A stretch of 64,000 nucleotides of DNA from Glutamicibacter soli (GCF_003309065.1 NZ_POAF01000001.1:434001-498000), one strand, 5' to 3'; counted from the stretch's first letter, positions 9,033 through 18,855 are shown. The notes: generated by a model from the sequence alone, not told the origin. A program made the numbers and translations.

Positions 9033-9302
9033 CTAGAGATGCTTGTAAACGTCGGCCAGAGACATTCCCTTGGCGATCATGAGGACCTGCACGTGGTAGA
9101 GCAGCTGCGAGATTTCCTCGGCGGCTTCCTGGTCCGATTCGTACTCGGCGGCCATCCACACTTCGGCGGCTTCCTCGACGATTTTCTTGCCGATGCCGTG
9201 GACACCGGAGTCGAGTTCGGTGACGGTACGAGAGCCTTCCGGGCGGGTTTGGGCCTTGAGCGACAGTTCGCTGAAGAGCTCCTCAAAAGTTTTCACATCC
9301 AC
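9033..9302 (-). CDS. hisE: Phosphoribosyl-ATP pyrophosphatase
   Basis: The 89-residue all-alpha NTP pyrophosphatase (MazG-like) removes diphosphate from phosphoribosyl-ATP in the second histidine step. Metal-binding acidic residues are in [14 protein letters not shown] and in the following [13 protein letters not shown] helix. The start is a GTG; either 9302 ([10 protein letters not shown]) or 9296 (MKTFEELF) is possible, and the second resembles relatives. It precedes hisG with a 147-bp gap that holds no obvious gene. Confidence 0.95.
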   Translation of the reverse strand: MDVKTFEELFSELSLKAQTRPEGSRTVTELDSGVHGIGKKIVEEAAEVWMAAEYESDQEAAEEISQLLYHVQVLMIAKGMSLADVYKHL

Positions 9303-9405
9303 CAGTCTAGCGTTTCGCGCGGTCGGGGCCGAACTCGGGGCCTGCTTTGTGACGGCTCGGCCCCGGGCCCGGACCCGGCCGCGCGGCGGTGCTCCGGCCG
9401 GCGGC

Positions 9406-9897
9406 TCAGGCCAGCGCCGCGACGGTCATGACCGCGGCGCTGTAGGCCTCGTAGCCCTTGTCTTCGCTGGAGTTCTCCAGTCCCGCGCGGTCCAGGCCCT
9501 GCTGCTCGGTGTCGCAGGTCAACACGCCGAACCCGATCGGGGTCTTGGTGTCCACGCTCACATTGGTTAAGCCGTTGGTCGCGGCCAGGCAGACGTAGTC
9601 GAAGTGCGGGGTGCCGCCGCGGATGACCACGCCCAGGGCGATGACCGCGTCGTAGTCCCCGGCCAGGGTGGCTGCGGCGACCGGCAGCTCGAAGGTGCCC
9701 GGGACGCGGATCAGCGTGGTGGACGCTTCAAGCCCGGCGTCCTTCGCTGCGCGCTGGGCGCCGTCGATCAGCCCGTTCATGATGACCTCGTGCCAGCTGG
9801 CCGCGAGGATGGCGACCTTCAGCTGGGAGAAGGCATCGCCGGCGGCCAGCGCCTTCAACTCCTCGGCGACGTTGGCGGGTGCTCCGTGCTTGCTCAT
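9406..9897 (-). CDS. ribH: 6,7-dimethyl-8-ribityllumazine synthase
   Basis: The 163-residue protein joins ribitylaminouracil with dihydroxybutanone phosphate to make lumazine, the penultimate step to riboflavin. It forms icosahedral or pentameric shells. The motifs [26 protein letters not shown] (with the catalytic His) and [11 protein letters not shown] are present. AAAGGA precedes the ATG at 9897-9895. It is the last gene of the FMN-riboswitch-led rib operon. Confidence 0.96.
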   Translation of the reverse strand: MSKHGAPANVAEELKALAAGDAFSQLKVAILAASWHEVIMNGLIDGAQRAAKDAGLEASTTLIRVPGTFELPVAAATLAGDYDAVIALGVVIRGGTPHFDYVCLAATNGLTNVSVDTKTPIGFGVLTCDTEQQGLDRAGLENSSEDKGYEAYSAAVMTVAALA

Positions 9898-9932
9898 GGT
9901 GGGATGTCCTTTGTTCGTGTCGGTGTCGGCGC

Positions 9933-11180
9933 TCAGGCGCCGTGGTAGGTTTGCGCCTGCGCCTCGTCCTGGGGCAGGTTCAACCCCAGCTGGTGGCCGA
10001 AGCGGGCCTGCTTGGTGCGCAGGTAGTCCTCGTTCTCGCGTCGCGGCGGCACCAGGCTGGGCACCAGCTCGGCGACCTGGATGCCGGCCTCGGTGAGCTT
10101 GTCCCGCTTGTCCGGGTTGTTGCTCAGCAGCCGGATGGATTGCAGGCCCAGCTTGGCCAGGATCGCGGCGACCGCGAAGTACTCGCGCGCGTCGGCCGGG
10201 AAGCCAAGGTGCAGGTTCGCATCCAGCGTGTCCAGCCCGCGCTCCTGCAGGGCGTAGGCGCGCAGCTTGTTGACCAGCCCGATGCCGCGGCCCTCGTGGC
10301 CGCGGATGTAGACCAGATGCCCGCCCTCGGCGGCGATCCGGGTCATCGCGGCCTGCAGCTGCTCGCCGCAGTCGCAGCGGTAGGAGCCGAGCACGTCGCC
10401 GGTGAGGCACTCGGAATGGATGCGCACCAGGTTGCCGGGCTCGGCGCCGTCCGGGCCCGGATGGCTGAGCACCAGGTGCTCGTGGCCCTCGACCAGCGCG
10501 GCGCGGGCGGTGAATTCGCCGAAGCCGGTGGGCAGCGCGACCGGGTCGGTGAGCTCGATTGCGTCGTTGATGCGGCGCCAGCGGGCCAGGTCGTCGATCG
10601 TGATCAGCGGCAGGCTGTGCTCGGCGGCGAAGACGCGCAGCGCGTCCAGCCGCATCATCTCGCCGTTGTCGTGGGTGATTTCGCCGATCACGCCCACCGG
10701 GGACAGGCCTGCGGCGCGGCACAGGTCCACGGCGGCTTCGGTGTGGCCGCGGCGCTCGAGCACCCCGCCGGCGGCGGCGCGCAGCGGGAAGATGTGCCCG
10801 GGGCGGTGCAGCTGCTCCGGGACGGTGTCCGGGTCGGCGAGCAGCCGGCTAGTCAGCGCGCGGTCGGCGGCGCTGATGCCGGTGCTGATGCCGCTGGCGG
10901 CGTCGCAGCTGACGGTGAAGGCGGTGCCCTTGGCGTCCTGGTTGATGCCGACCATCGGGGCCAGGCGCAGCGCGTCGGCGCGTTCGGCATCCAGCGGAAC
11001 GCAGATGACCCCGGAGGTGTAGCGGATGGTGAAGGCCATCAGCTGCGCGGTGGCGTGCTCGGCGGCGAAGATGATGTCGCCCTCGTTTTCGCGGTCTTCG
11101 TCGTCGACGACCACTACGGCGCGGCCGGCGGCCAGCGCGGCCAGGGCGGCGGGGATGGAATCAAAGGATGCGGCAGCCAT
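9933..11180 (-). CDS. ribBA: Bifunctional 3,4-dihydroxy-2-butanone-4-phosphate synthase / GTP cyclohydrolase II
   Basis: The 415-residue fusion supplies both precursors of riboflavin. The N-terminal RibB domain (about residues 1-200) has [14 protein letters not shown] and the RHTEAAVDL-like [11 protein letters not shown]. The C-terminal RibA domain (about 205-400) has the zinc-site cysteines in [15 protein letters not shown] and the catalytic region HEGRGIGL. The ATG at 11180-11178 overlaps the ribE TAA by one base (TAATG), so translation is coupled. Confidence 0.97.
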   Translation of the reverse strand: MAAASFDSIPAALAALAAGRAVVVVDDEDRENEGDIIFAAEHATAQLMAFTIRYTSGVICVPLDAERADALRLAPMVGINQDAKGTAFTVSCDAASGISTGISAADRALTSRLLADPDTVPEQLHRPGHIFPLRAAAGGVLERRGHTEAAVDLCRAAGLSPVGVIGEITHDNGEMMRLDALRVFAAEHSLPLITIDDLARWRRINDAIELTDPVALPTGFGEFTARAALVEGHEHLVLSHPGPDGAEPGNLVRIHSECLTGDVLGSYRCDCGEQLQAAMTRIAAEGGHLVYIRGHEGRGIGLVNKLRAYALQERGLDTLDANLHLGFPADAREYFAVAAILAKLGLQSIRLLSNNPDKRDKLTEAGIQVAELVPSLVPPRRENEDYLRTKQARFGHQLGLNLPQDEAQAQTYHGA

Positions 11181-11806
11181 TAGTTTCGACCTCCAAAAGC
11201 GTTCAGGCGGGCGACGTACTTGGCCAGGACGTCGACCTCGATGTTGATGCGGTCCCCGACCTGGCGGGAGCCCATGGTGGTTTCGGCCAGGGTGATGGGG
11301 ATGATGCCGACCTCCACCCAGTGCCCGCCGGCAGGCGTATCGGCCGGGGAGACGGCGGTGAGCGTCAGCGAGATGCCGTCCAGCGCGATCGAGCCCTTTT
11401 CCGCGGTCAGCGGGGCGTACTGATCGGGCACCGAGACGCGGAAGGTGGTCCACTGCCCGTGGTCCTCGCGGGCCAGCACGGCGCCGACCGCGTCGACGTG
11501 GCCCTGCACGACGTGGCCGTCGAGCCTGGCCCCGGCCGGGGTGCAGCGTTCGAGGTTCACGATGGAGCCCTCGGCCAGCTGGCCGGTGGTGGTGCGGTTC
11601 AGCGTTTCGCCCATGACGTCGACGCTCAGCGTGTCCCCGTCCAGCGCGGTGGCGGTCAGGCAGACGCCGTTGACTGCCAGCGAGCCGCCCAGACCCAGGT
11701 CCTCGGTGTGCCCGGGGGCCTTCAGGGTGAGGACCGCAAGGTCCTTGCGCGGATCGGTGGCGATGCCGGTGATGGTGCCGGTTCCGGTGACGATTCCGGT
11801 GAACAT
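11180..11806 (-). CDS. ribE: Riboflavin synthase, alpha subunit
   Basis: The 208-residue trimeric enzyme dismutates two lumazines to riboflavin and ribitylaminouracil. It has the family start [12 protein letters not shown] and two repeated lumazine-binding barrels, each with a similar motif (NGVCLTAT near residue 48 and DGISLTLT near 145). The in-frame extension to 11863 is rejected because the canonical MFTGIV start is internal. It is coupled to ribBA. Confidence 0.96.
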   Translation of the reverse strand: MFTGIVTGTGTITGIATDPRKDLAVLTLKAPGHTEDLGLGGSLAVNGVCLTATALDGDTLSVDVMGETLNRTTTGQLAEGSIVNLERCTPAGARLDGHVVQGHVDAVGAVLAREDHGQWTTFRVSVPDQYAPLTAEKGSIALDGISLTLTAVSPADTPAGGHWVEVGIIPITLAETTMGSRQVGDRINIEVDVLAKYVARLNAFGGRN

Positions 11807-11910
11807 AGTTGGTGGTTTCCTTAGTCTGAAGTGCGTGGGACCGCTGGTTTTCGGGTGCGGCAAAGCCGCCGCCCGGGGCGCGGTGGTGGTGCGGGAGTGC
11901 TGGATGGCGC

Positions 11911-12951
11911 CTAGTTGTCCGGCAGCGGTTCCAAGTGCAGCATAATGTCGGGGCCGAGCCGGGCCAGCGTTTCGCCGCTGAAGGCGTCGATCCGGTAGGC
12001 GCGCGCGTCACTCAGGGTGCGGGTGGCGGCGATGTTCACCGAACAGTCCCCGGCGCCAATGATGACCGGTGCCTGGTAGCAGTAGATCTCGTCCGCGAGG
12101 TCGGCGGCGATGAAGGCCGAGGCGACGGTGGCGCCGCCCTCGATCAGCAGGTGCCCGTAGCCCAGCTCGCTCGCGCGGGCGATCAGCTCGTGCACCTCGC
12201 GGGTGCGCACCTGTTCCCAGTGCTCGTCGAAGGCCAGGGCCAGGGTTCCGGGCAGTTCACGGCGGCCCATGACCAGCCGGTGCGGCTGGCGCGGCAGCGC
12301 GGTGCCGTCGGCGGCGCGGGCGTTCAGCCGCGGGTCGTCGTGCACCACGGTGTTGGTGCCGACCACGATCGCGTCCACCCGGGCGCGCAGCGCGTGGGCG
12401 TGCGCCCGGGACTGCGCTGAGGTGATCCACTGGCTGGTGCCGTCCGGAGCGTTGATGCGCCCGTCCAGGGACTGGGCGGTCTTGACCGTGATGAACGGGC
12501 GGCCCTGTTCCTTGGCGCGGATCCAGCGGTGGTTCAGCTCGCGGATCGCGGAGGCCTCGCGCGCCTGGCTGACCTTCACGCCGGCGGCGGAAAGGTAGTC
12601 CGCTCCCCCGCTGGCGGCGGTGTCGTCGGCCTGCCCGTAGTGCACCGCGCCGAGGCCCGCCTGGGCGATGGCCGCCGCGCAGGGACCGGTGCGCCCGGTG
12701 TGGTTGCACGGCTCCAGGGTGACGACCATGGTCAGCGTGGCGGCGCGTTCGCGGGAGATCCGGCCCAGGCGGCGCAGCGCGTCGATCTCCGCGTGCGGGC
12801 TGCCGGCGCCCTGGTGGTAGCCGGTGGCGATCAGCGAACCGTTCTCGTCCAGGATGCAGGCGCCGACCAGCGGGTTGGCGCCGCGGTGTCCCCGGCGGGC
12901 GGTTTCCAGCGCGGTTTCAAGTGCCGCGTCGAGCTGCTGTTCGGTGGCCAT
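11911..12951 (-). CDS. ribD: Bifunctional riboflavin deaminase / reductase
   Basis: The 346-residue enzyme performs the second and third pyrimidine steps of riboflavin synthesis. The deaminase domain (about residues 1-145) has zinc ligands in PHAEIDAL and [12 protein letters not shown]. The reductase domain (about 150-346) has [28 protein letters not shown] and [13 protein letters not shown]. The start ATG at 12951 lies five bases after the stop of the transporter gene. Both halves look complete. Confidence 0.95.
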   Translation of the reverse strand: MATEQQLDAALETALETARRGHRGANPLVGACILDENGSLIATGYHQGAGSPHAEIDALRRLGRISRERAATLTMVVTLEPCNHTGRTGPCAAAIAQAGLGAVHYGQADDTAASGGADYLSAAGVKVSQAREASAIRELNHRWIRAKEQGRPFITVKTAQSLDGRINAPDGTSQWITSAQSRAHAHALRARVDAIVVGTNTVVHDDPRLNARAADGTALPRQPHRLVMGRRELPGTLALAFDEHWEQVRTREVHELIARASELGYGHLLIEGGATVASAFIAADLADEIYCYQAPVIIGAGDCSVNIAATRTLSDARAYRIDAFSGETLARLGPDIMLHLEPLPDN

Positions 12952-12956
12952 GGCGG

Positions 12957-13658
12957 TTACCGCTTGGACTGCAGGGTCGGGTCGGGCAGCTCGGTTTCCA
13001 CCGCCGGCTTGTCGCCCTTCTTGGCCCGGGCCCAGACGAAGAAGCCGATCAGCGTGAAGGCGCCGTAGAACAGGTACATGAACGCGCTGGCGTAGTAGCC
13101 GGCGGAGAACAGCAGCGGCACGCCGACCGCGTCGACCGCGACCCAGATCAGCCAGAACTCGACCCAGCCCTTGGCCATGCCGAAGGTCGCCAGCAGCGAT
13201 CCGACGAAGGTCCACGCGTCGGCCCAGACCGGCTCGTAGGAGCCGAGGATGCGGAACAGCGGGGTGAGCGCCACGGTGCCCAGCACCAGCGTGGCGGCCA
13301 GGCCCAGGCGGATCTTGTTCGAGGCCCAGACGGGGGTGACGGCGCTGCCGCTGCCGTCGCGGGCCTGCTTCCAGCGGTACCAGCCGAAGATCGAGACCGA
13401 GATGAACATGATCTGGCGGCCAGCCTGGCCCCAGAGGTTCGCGGCGTAGTCGGTGTCGAACAGGCTGCCGAGGAATACTGTCAGCAGCAGCAGGTTGCCG
13501 ACGATGCCGACCGGCCAGGCCCAGACCTTGCGGCGCATGCCGCCCACGGCGCTGGCCAAGCCGAAGATGTTGCCGACAACCTCGCGCACCAGCAGTGCCG
13601 AGGAACCTACCGCAATTTGTGAATTAAAAGCTTCAATGAGCCACCGCAGGAAATCCAT
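12957..13658 (-). CDS. ribM: PnuC-family vitamin transporter, probable riboflavin importer (RibM/PnuX)
   Basis: The 233-residue membrane protein has about seven hydrophobic helices and PnuC-family features such as WAWPVGIVGNLLL and FISVSIFGWYRWK. PnuC proteins normally carry nicotinamide riboside, but actinobacterial members placed directly behind an FMN riboswitch and in front of ribD (RibM or PnuX in Corynebacterium and Streptomyces) import riboflavin by facilitated diffusion. The context here is the same, so riboflavin is the best-supported substrate. Automatic pipelines may name it pnuC. A GGGTGGAAAG stretch precedes the ATG. Confidence 0.88.
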   Translation of the reverse strand: MDFLRWLIEAFNSQIAVGSSALLVREVVGNIFGLASAVGGMRRKVWAWPVGIVGNLLLLTVFLGSLFDTDYAANLWGQAGRQIMFISVSIFGWYRWKQARDGSGSAVTPVWASNKIRLGLAATLVLGTVALTPLFRILGSYEPVWADAWTFVGSLLATFGMAKGWVEFWLIWVAVDAVGVPLLFSAGYYASAFMYLFYGAFTLIGFFVWARAKKGDKPAVETELPDPTLQSKR

Positions 13659-13778
13659 CTTTCCACCCTTCTCGAAGCGGCGGCTCCGGGGGTGTGCATT
13701 TGATGGACCTGCGGCATGGGCCGAAGAATACGGCTCCGCTCAGGGAACCGCCGGCACTACCGCAAGGCAAATCAAATT

Positions 13779-13912
13779 CGTGCTTCTCCCATCCAGACTT
13801 TAACTGTCGGTACCGGAATTCCACCGGCTCAACCGCTTCCTCGGCTTGTGGCCTTGGACGCGGGTCGCGGACTATCACCGCCGGTTCGGACTTTCACCGA
13901 CCCCGGAGCACG
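13779..13912 (-). promoter_or_regulatory. FMN riboswitch (RFN element)
   Basis: On the minus strand the leader of ribM carries the RFN core in order: GGGGTCGGTGAAAGTCCGAA, CCGGCGGTGATAGTCCGCGA, the GCCACAAGCCGAGGAAGCGG region, CCGGTGGAATTCCGGTACCG, and the closing CTGGATGGGAGAAGCACG. The first and last blocks pair to close the aptamer. It binds FMN and should shut off ribM-ribD-ribE-ribBA-ribH when FMN is plentiful. About 120 nt separate it from the ribM start and hold the expression platform; I could not tell termination from translational control. Confidence 0.95.
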
Positions 13913-13955
13913 TATTTACGTTTACATTCGTTATTGTTGCATACTTTGTGGCGCT

Positions 13956-14618
13956 TCAGTGCGCACCCAGCGCAAGATTGCGTAATACGTCGATTTCCAC
14001 CGACGGCTCCGGCGAAGCGTACACCGCGGAACCGGCGACGAACACGTCGGCCCCGGCTTCCGCGGCGCGCAGGATGGTGTCGCGCGAGACGCCGCCGTCG
14101 ATCTGCAGGGCGATGGGTTTGCCGGAGCCGTCGATGGCGGCGCGGGCGCGGCGGATCTTGGGCAGCACCAGGTCCAGGAACTTCTGGCCGCCGAAACCCG
14201 GTTCGACGGTCATCAGCAGCAGCATGTCCAGCTCGCCGAGCATGTCCAGGTAGGGCTCGACCGACGTGGCCGGGCGCAGCGCCATGGCGGCCTTGGAACC
14301 GGCGGCGCGCAGCTCGCGGGCCAGCCGGATCGGCGCAGCGGAGGCCTCCACATGGAAGGTCACCGAGTCAACACCCAGCTGCGCGTATTCCGGGGCCCAG
14401 CGGTCGGCGTCCTCGATCATCAGGTGCACGTCGATGGGCAGCTCGCTGACCTTGTGCAGCGCCTCGACCACCGGCTTGCCCAGGGTCAGGTTGGGCACGA
14501 AGTGGTTGTCCATGACATCCACGTGCACGCCGTCGGCGGTGTGGATGCGCTGCAGCTCGCGCTCCAGGTTGGCGAAGTCGGCGGAGAGGATCGAGGGGTG
14601 GATGCGCGCGGTGCTCAA
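13956..14618 (-). CDS. rpe: Ribulose-phosphate 3-epimerase
   Basis: The 220-residue TIM-barrel enzyme interconverts ribulose 5-phosphate and xylulose 5-phosphate in the pentose phosphate pathway. The segments [40 protein letters not shown] and IDGGV hold the metal ligands and catalytic aspartates. I chose TTG at 14618 because AAGGAG lies 7 nt upstream and the protein then begins [15 protein letters not shown]; an upstream in-frame ATG at 14660 adds 14 residues unlike the family. Its stop is 44 bp before the riboswitch, so the rib promoter must lie in or near its 3' end. Confidence 0.95.
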   Translation of the reverse strand: MSTARIHPSILSADFANLERELQRIHTADGVHVDVMDNHFVPNLTLGKPVVEALHKVSELPIDVHLMIEDADRWAPEYAQLGVDSVTFHVEASAAPIRLARELRAAGSKAAMALRPATSVEPYLDMLGELDMLLLMTVEPGFGGQKFLDLVLPKIRRARAAIDGSGKPIALQIDGGVSRDTILRAAEAGADVFVAGSAVYASPEPSVEIDVLRNLALGAH

Positions 14619-14714
14619 CGGTGGCTCCTTGGGTTCGGGCAGGGGCTGGATACTTCTCAAGCCAATACTGCCAGCGTCCGGGCGGACGCTGGCAGTTGGT
14701 GACGCGGCGCGGCC

Positions 14715-16277
14715 TTATTCGGCCGGGGCGGCCTTGGTCAGCAGCGCCATGAACATCGCGTCGGTGCCGTGCAGGTGCGGCCACAGCTGCGCGGTGGAGC
14801 CCTCGCCCAGCGCGTGGCCGGCGGCCGGTGCGTCCTGGTACATCACCTTGGCGACCTCGGCGCCGGTGTCCAGCAGCTTGGCCTGCGGGGTGCGCTTGAG
14901 GAAGTCCTCCACCACCAGGCGGGTTTCGGCCTGGTGCGGCGAGCAGGTCACGAAGCCGACTACCCCGCCCACGCGCACGGCGCGGAAGGCGGCGTCCAGC
15001 AGCTCGCCCTGCAGGGCGGTGAGCTCCGGGATATCGCGCGGGGCCTTGCGCCAGCGCGATTCGGGGCGGCGGCGCAGCGCGCCCAGGCCGGAGCAGGGGG
15101 CGTCGACCATGATGCGGTCGTAGTCCCCGGCGTAGTCTTCCCCGCCGTAGGCGCGGCCGTCCTGCTGGGTGACCATCCAGTAGTCGTGCGGCACCGCGTC
15201 CATGGAGTTCTCCACCAGGCGGGCTCGGTGGGCGGTGGGCTCGTTGGCGGTCAGCCGGGCGTCGCGCTGCACGGCCAGCGCGCCGAGCAGGGCCGCCTTG
15301 CCGCCGGGGCCGGCGCACAGATCCAGCCAGTAGCGGTCGTCGCCGGCTTCCGGCAGCTCCACGTTGGCCAGGGCGCGGGCCATGACCTGGCTTCCGGCGT
15401 CCTGCACGCGCACGGTGCCTTCGCGCACCCCGGGGACCCGGGCCACGTCGCCGTGCTTGTAGGTGGCCGAATCGGCCAGCAGGGTGCCGGGTTCCGCGCC
15501 GGATTCCAGCGCGCCGGACAGGTCGCCGAGCCCAGGCAGGGCCACCAGGTTGACCACCGGGGCGGCGTTGTCGGCTTCCAGCAGCGCTGCCAGCTCGCCG
15601 GCGTCGCGGCCGTGGGCGATCAGCGCGCCGCGCAGCGCGCGCACGATCCAGTCCGGGTGGGAGTGCTCGATGGCCAGCTTCGCGGCGTCGCCCTCCGCGG
15701 CGGCGGTGAGCTGCTCGATCCATTCGCCGGCCTCGCGTTCGCTCACGCGGCGCAGCACGGCGTTGATCAGCCCCGAGGGGCCGGCGCCGATCTGCGCGCG
15801 GGCCAGGGACACGGTCTCGTCCAGGGCGGCGTGCTTCGGCACGCGCATGGCCAGCAGCTGGTGGGCGCCCAAGCGCAGCGCGTCCAGGATCGCCGGGTCC
15901 AATTCGGCCAGCGGGCGGTCGACCAGCGTGGTGAGGATCGCGTCGTACAACCCCTGGCCGCGCAGCGCGCCGTAGGCCAGCTCGGTGGCGAAGCCCGCGT
16001 CGCGGCGGTCCAGCTGGTATTCGCGGATCAGCTTGGGCAGCACCAGGTTGGCGTAGGCGTCGGCGCCGGACACCTCGCGCAGGGTCTTGAAAGCGACCAG
16101 GCGGGCCGGGTCGGCGCTGCGCTTGCGCTGGCCGGGAGCTGCCTGCGAGTACTGGCGCGGGCGCCCGCCCTGGCCGCGGTTGCGGGTGCGCCCGGCCTCG
16201 TTGCGGCGCTGGCCGTCGCCGTGCTCCGCGCCGCGGCGCCCTGGGCGGGAATTCCCGCGCTGTTCGTTCGCGCTCAT
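14715..16277 (-). CDS. rsmB: 16S rRNA m5C methyltransferase, RsmB/NOP family
   Basis: The 520-residue protein has a basic disordered N-terminus (about 1-55), a NusB-like RNA-binding domain (about 60-195) and a class I SAM methyltransferase domain. DLCAGPGGKAALLGAL is the SAM loop. VDAPCSGLGALRRRPE carries one conserved Cys, and VTCSPHQAETR the catalytic Cys. RsmB modifies C967 of 16S rRNA in E. coli. The ATG overlaps the fmt stop as ATGA, indicating coupling in a def-fmt-rsmB operon. Confidence 0.93.
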   Translation of the reverse strand: MSANEQRGNSRPGRRGAEHGDGQRRNEAGRTRNRGQGGRPRQYSQAAPGQRKRSADPARLVAFKTLREVSGADAYANLVLPKLIREYQLDRRDAGFATELAYGALRGQGLYDAILTTLVDRPLAELDPAILDALRLGAHQLLAMRVPKHAALDETVSLARAQIGAGPSGLINAVLRRVSEREAGEWIEQLTAAAEGDAAKLAIEHSHPDWIVRALRGALIAHGRDAGELAALLEADNAAPVVNLVALPGLGDLSGALESGAEPGTLLADSATYKHGDVARVPGVREGTVRVQDAGSQVMARALANVELPEAGDDRYWLDLCAGPGGKAALLGALAVQRDARLTANEPTAHRARLVENSMDAVPHDYWMVTQQDGRAYGGEDYAGDYDRIMVDAPCSGLGALRRRPESRWRKAPRDIPELTALQGELLDAAFRAVRVGGVVGFVTCSPHQAETRLVVEDFLKRTPQAKLLDTGAEVAKVMYQDAPAAGHALGEGSTAQLWPHLHGTDAMFMALLTKAAPAE

Positions 16278-17206
16278 GCGAAGCTCACTTCCGTTCCCTG
16301 GGTCAGCATGCCGCGGGCCCAGTCTGAGGCGTTCATCATCTTCTTGCCCGGGGGCTGGATCATTGTCGGTTCAAGGGCCCAGGTGGCGGTGCCGATGAGC
16401 ACTGTGGGCTGCTTGCCCGGTTCGATGCGCAGCTGCCCGGGAGCCAGGCCGGCCACGTCGCGGCGTTCGCGCAGCGGGCCGAACTTGTAGCGCTGGCCCC
16501 CCACCGCGCACCAGGCGCCGGGGAACGGGGTGGTGCCGTGGGCGCGGCGGCGGATCTCGGTGGCCGGGCGGGTGAAGTCCAGCTGCGCGTCCTCGTCGGT
16601 GATCTTCGGCGCGTAGGTGTGCGACCCGGTCTGAGGGACCGCGACTGCCTGGCCGGCGTCCAGCGCCTGCAGGGTCTGCACCAGCAGCATCGAGCCGGAG
16701 GCGCTGAGCCGTTCCAGCATCACTCCGGCGGTATCCAGCTCGTTGACCACCTCGGTGACCTGGCCGAAGACCGGGCCGGTGTCCAGCCCGGTTTCCAGCT
16801 GGAAGGTCACCGCGCCGATGATGTCGTCGCCGTTGATGATGGAGTGCTGCACCGGGGCGGCGCCGCGCCAGTTCGGCAGCAGCGAGAAGTGCAGGTTGAT
16901 CCAGCCGTGGCGCGGGACCAAGAGCGCGGCTTCCGGGACCAGCCCGCCGAAGGCGACGATGGCGGCGGCGTCCAGATCCAGGCCCTGCAGCTGCTCGGTG
17001 ACCTCGGCGGTGATCTTGGAGGCCTTGATGACCGGCAGGCCGAGCTCCGCGGCGCGGGCGGCAACCGGCGAAGGGGTCAGCACGCGCTTGCGGCCCAGCG
17101 GGGCGTCGGGGCGGGTGAGCACGGCGGCGATGTCGAATCCTGCCGCGTGCAGCGAGTCAAGGGAGGTGACGGCGACCTGCGGGGTGCCGGCGAAGAGGAT
17201 GCGCAC
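16274..17206 (-). CDS. fmt: Methionyl-tRNA formyltransferase
   Basis: The 310-residue enzyme formylates initiator Met-tRNA using 10-formyl-THF. The start MRILFAGTPQVAVTSLDSL, the loop SLLPNWRGAAPVQHSIINGD and the segment ETGLDTGPVF are diagnostic, and the Asn-His-Asp catalytic residues fall in these. A C-terminal OB-like domain covers about residues 205-310. It starts with GTG, three bases after the def stop, so formylation and deformylation enzymes are co-transcribed. Confidence 0.96.
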   Translation of the reverse strand: MRILFAGTPQVAVTSLDSLHAAGFDIAAVLTRPDAPLGRKRVLTPSPVAARAAELGLPVIKASKITAEVTEQLQGLDLDAAAIVAFGGLVPEAALLVPRHGWINLHFSLLPNWRGAAPVQHSIINGDDIIGAVTFQLETGLDTGPVFGQVTEVVNELDTAGVMLERLSASGSMLLVQTLQALDAGQAVAVPQTGSHTYAPKITDEDAQLDFTRPATEIRRRAHGTTPFPGAWCAVGGQRYKFGPLRERRDVAGLAPGQLRIEPGKQPTVLIGTATWALEPTMIQPPGKKMMNASDWARGMLTQGTEVSFA

Positions 17207-17209
17207 GGG

Positions 17210-17773
17210 CTACTTCCCCAATCCTGCGCCGAAGCTGGAGCCCAGCGATCCGGAGCGCTTGGCGATGGTCTGGTTGGCGGTCTGCGAGTAGCTGGTGGCG
17301 CGCAGCTTGCGCCAGGCCGCCTTCTTCTCGTCGGCGGGCAGGCGGTCAAGGAAGAGGATGCCGTCCAGGTGGTCGGTTTCGTGCTGCACGCAGCGCGAGA
17401 GCATGCCTTCGCCTTCGAGGACCAGCGGGGTGCCGAACTTGTCGAAGCCGGTGGCGCGCACATGGCGGCGGCGCGGGACCGGGGCGGCGATGCCGGGGAT
17501 GGACAGGCAGCCTTCGACCTGGTCCTCCTGGAAGTCATCGCTCAGCTCGAGCACCGGGTTGATGATGTGCCCGCGCTCCTCGCCGATCTGGTAGGTGAAG
17601 ACGCGTAGCGATACGCCGACCTGCGGCGCGGCCAGGCCGGCGCCGTCGACGTTTTCCATGGTCTGGTCCATGTCCTCGACCAGCTTTTGGATTTCCGGTC
17701 CGAACTCGGTCACCTCCTGCGCTGGGGTGCGAAGGACGGGATCACCGATGATCCGAATTCCCAAAATTGCCAT
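17210..17773 (-). CDS. def: Peptide deformylase
   Basis: The 187-residue metalloenzyme removes the N-formyl group from nascent proteins. All three motifs are intact: GAGLAAPQVG, EGCLSIPG (metal Cys) and QHETDHLDG (HExxH metal His pair and catalytic Glu). A C-terminal tail after about residue 160 is typical of actinobacterial enzymes. It heads the def-fmt-rsmB-rpe run. The 86 bp upstream separate it from the nuclease gene. Confidence 0.96.
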   Translation of the reverse strand: MAILGIRIIGDPVLRTPAQEVTEFGPEIQKLVEDMDQTMENVDGAGLAAPQVGVSLRVFTYQIGEERGHIINPVLELSDDFQEDQVEGCLSIPGIAAPVPRRRHVRATGFDKFGTPLVLEGEGMLSRCVQHETDHLDGILFLDRLPADEKKAAWRKLRATSYSQTANQTIAKRSGSLGSSFGAGLGK

Positions 17774-17859
17774 AGTTCTTCAAACTGCCTTCTGTTGTTT
17801 TCAGCGGATCGCCCGGTCCAGCCGCGCCAGACCCAAGCCCATCCAGTCTACGCGGTCGA

Positions 17860-18711
17860 TCACGGCTGGCGCTGAGGTGGTGGAGTGATTTCCACCAGCG
17901 TGGCCCGTGACCTGGCGATCCTGAAGGACGCCTCCCAGTTGCGGCGCAGCGCGTAGAACTTGGCCCAGTAGTCGGGCATGGCGGCCGCAGGCGCCATGAA
18001 GGTGCGGCTGCCGGTGGGGCCCAGGGCCACCGCCAGCAGCATGGTGTCAGCACCATACGGCCACGGCTCCCACTGCCCGGCCTCCGCGTCGGCGACCCGC
18101 TCCTCGGCCTTGCAGGCGGCGGCAAGCTGCATGATCACCTTGTCGTCGGGCCGCTTGACGAAGCCGTCGCGGTCGCTGGTCTTTGTTTTGTAGTCGACCA
18201 GGCAGTCCCTTCCGCCGATCTTCGCGACCAGGTCGATGGTCCCGGCGTAGCCGATGCTCTCGTTCCACACGGTCACCTCCGCGGCCACCGGCTCCACCCG
18301 GTAGTCGCGCCACCAGGATTCAAAGTGGGCGGCGTAGTCCTGTTCGCCATGGGCCTGCAGCAGTTGGCGCGCCGAATCCAGTTCGTGCGGCTGGCCTAGT
18401 TCCGCCAGCGCCCACTGCTCTGCATAGTTGTGCACCCGGTCGCCACGTGCGGCCGCCGCATCACGGTAGGACTCCGCCGCGGTAGCCGAATCACGCACGA
18501 GCGACCTCATACGGCCGAGCTCGGAGATGGACGCGGCAAGCCGGGCATCCTCGGATAAGGACTTGGCTGCCATGTAGCCCGCCCAACCGGTGAGGTCGAC
18601 ATGGTCCATACCAATGATTGTCGTAATCGATGGAACCGTTGCCTCGCCGCCGACCCGGCGGCTGTACATGCGGCCATGATCGGTCTGAATCGCTAGTTTC
18701 GGTGACGTCAT
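17860..18711 (-). CDS. PD-(D/E)XK nuclease superfamily protein
   Basis: The 283-residue protein shows the nuclease core in its middle: GTIDLVAKIGGRDCLVDYKTK, with the metal-binding Asp of GTID and the D-x-K of VDYKTK, then VIMQLAAACKA as the following helix, as in RecB/Cas4-like folds. The N-terminal half is helical and includes VPSITTIIGMDHVDL, seen in PD-(D/E)XK proteins of phage or chromosomal origin. The ATG at 18711 is chosen; longer in-frame reading runs through the tRNA-Gly gene. No partner helicase, cas or toxin gene is adjacent, so its substrate is unknown. It is conserved beside def and tRNA genes in some Arthrobacter-like genomes to my recollection. Confidence 0.8.
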   Translation of the reverse strand: MTSPKLAIQTDHGRMYSRRVGGEATVPSITTIIGMDHVDLTGWAGYMAAKSLSEDARLAASISELGRMRSLVRDSATAAESYRDAAAARGDRVHNYAEQWALAELGQPHELDSARQLLQAHGEQDYAAHFESWWRDYRVEPVAAEVTVWNESIGYAGTIDLVAKIGGRDCLVDYKTKTSDRDGFVKRPDDKVIMQLAAACKAEERVADAEAGQWEPWPYGADTMLLAVALGPTGSRTFMAPAAAMPDYWAKFYALRRNWEASFRIARSRATLVEITPPPQRQP

Positions 18712-18827
18712 ATACACGATGATTGCACCGCAGGTGGACACTTCGCCCCTAGTCGCCGCGCGTTTAGGAATTATTCCCCGTAATTCCGCGGGTTTTGGGC
18801 TTTGTGAACCAGATCTCAGCCTTTCGA

Positions 18828-18855
18828 TTTGGAAGCTTGGGAAAACTCGTATAGA
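18828..18855 (+). promoter_or_regulatory. Candidate promoter of the tRNA array
   Basis: A -35-like TTTGGA (18828-18833) and -10-like TATAGA (18850-18855) are 16 nt apart and lie about 50 nt before the first tRNA. A GTTGGAA/TTCCAAC inverted repeat (18866-18891) lies between them and the tRNA and may form a 5' leader stem. Confidence 0.45.
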
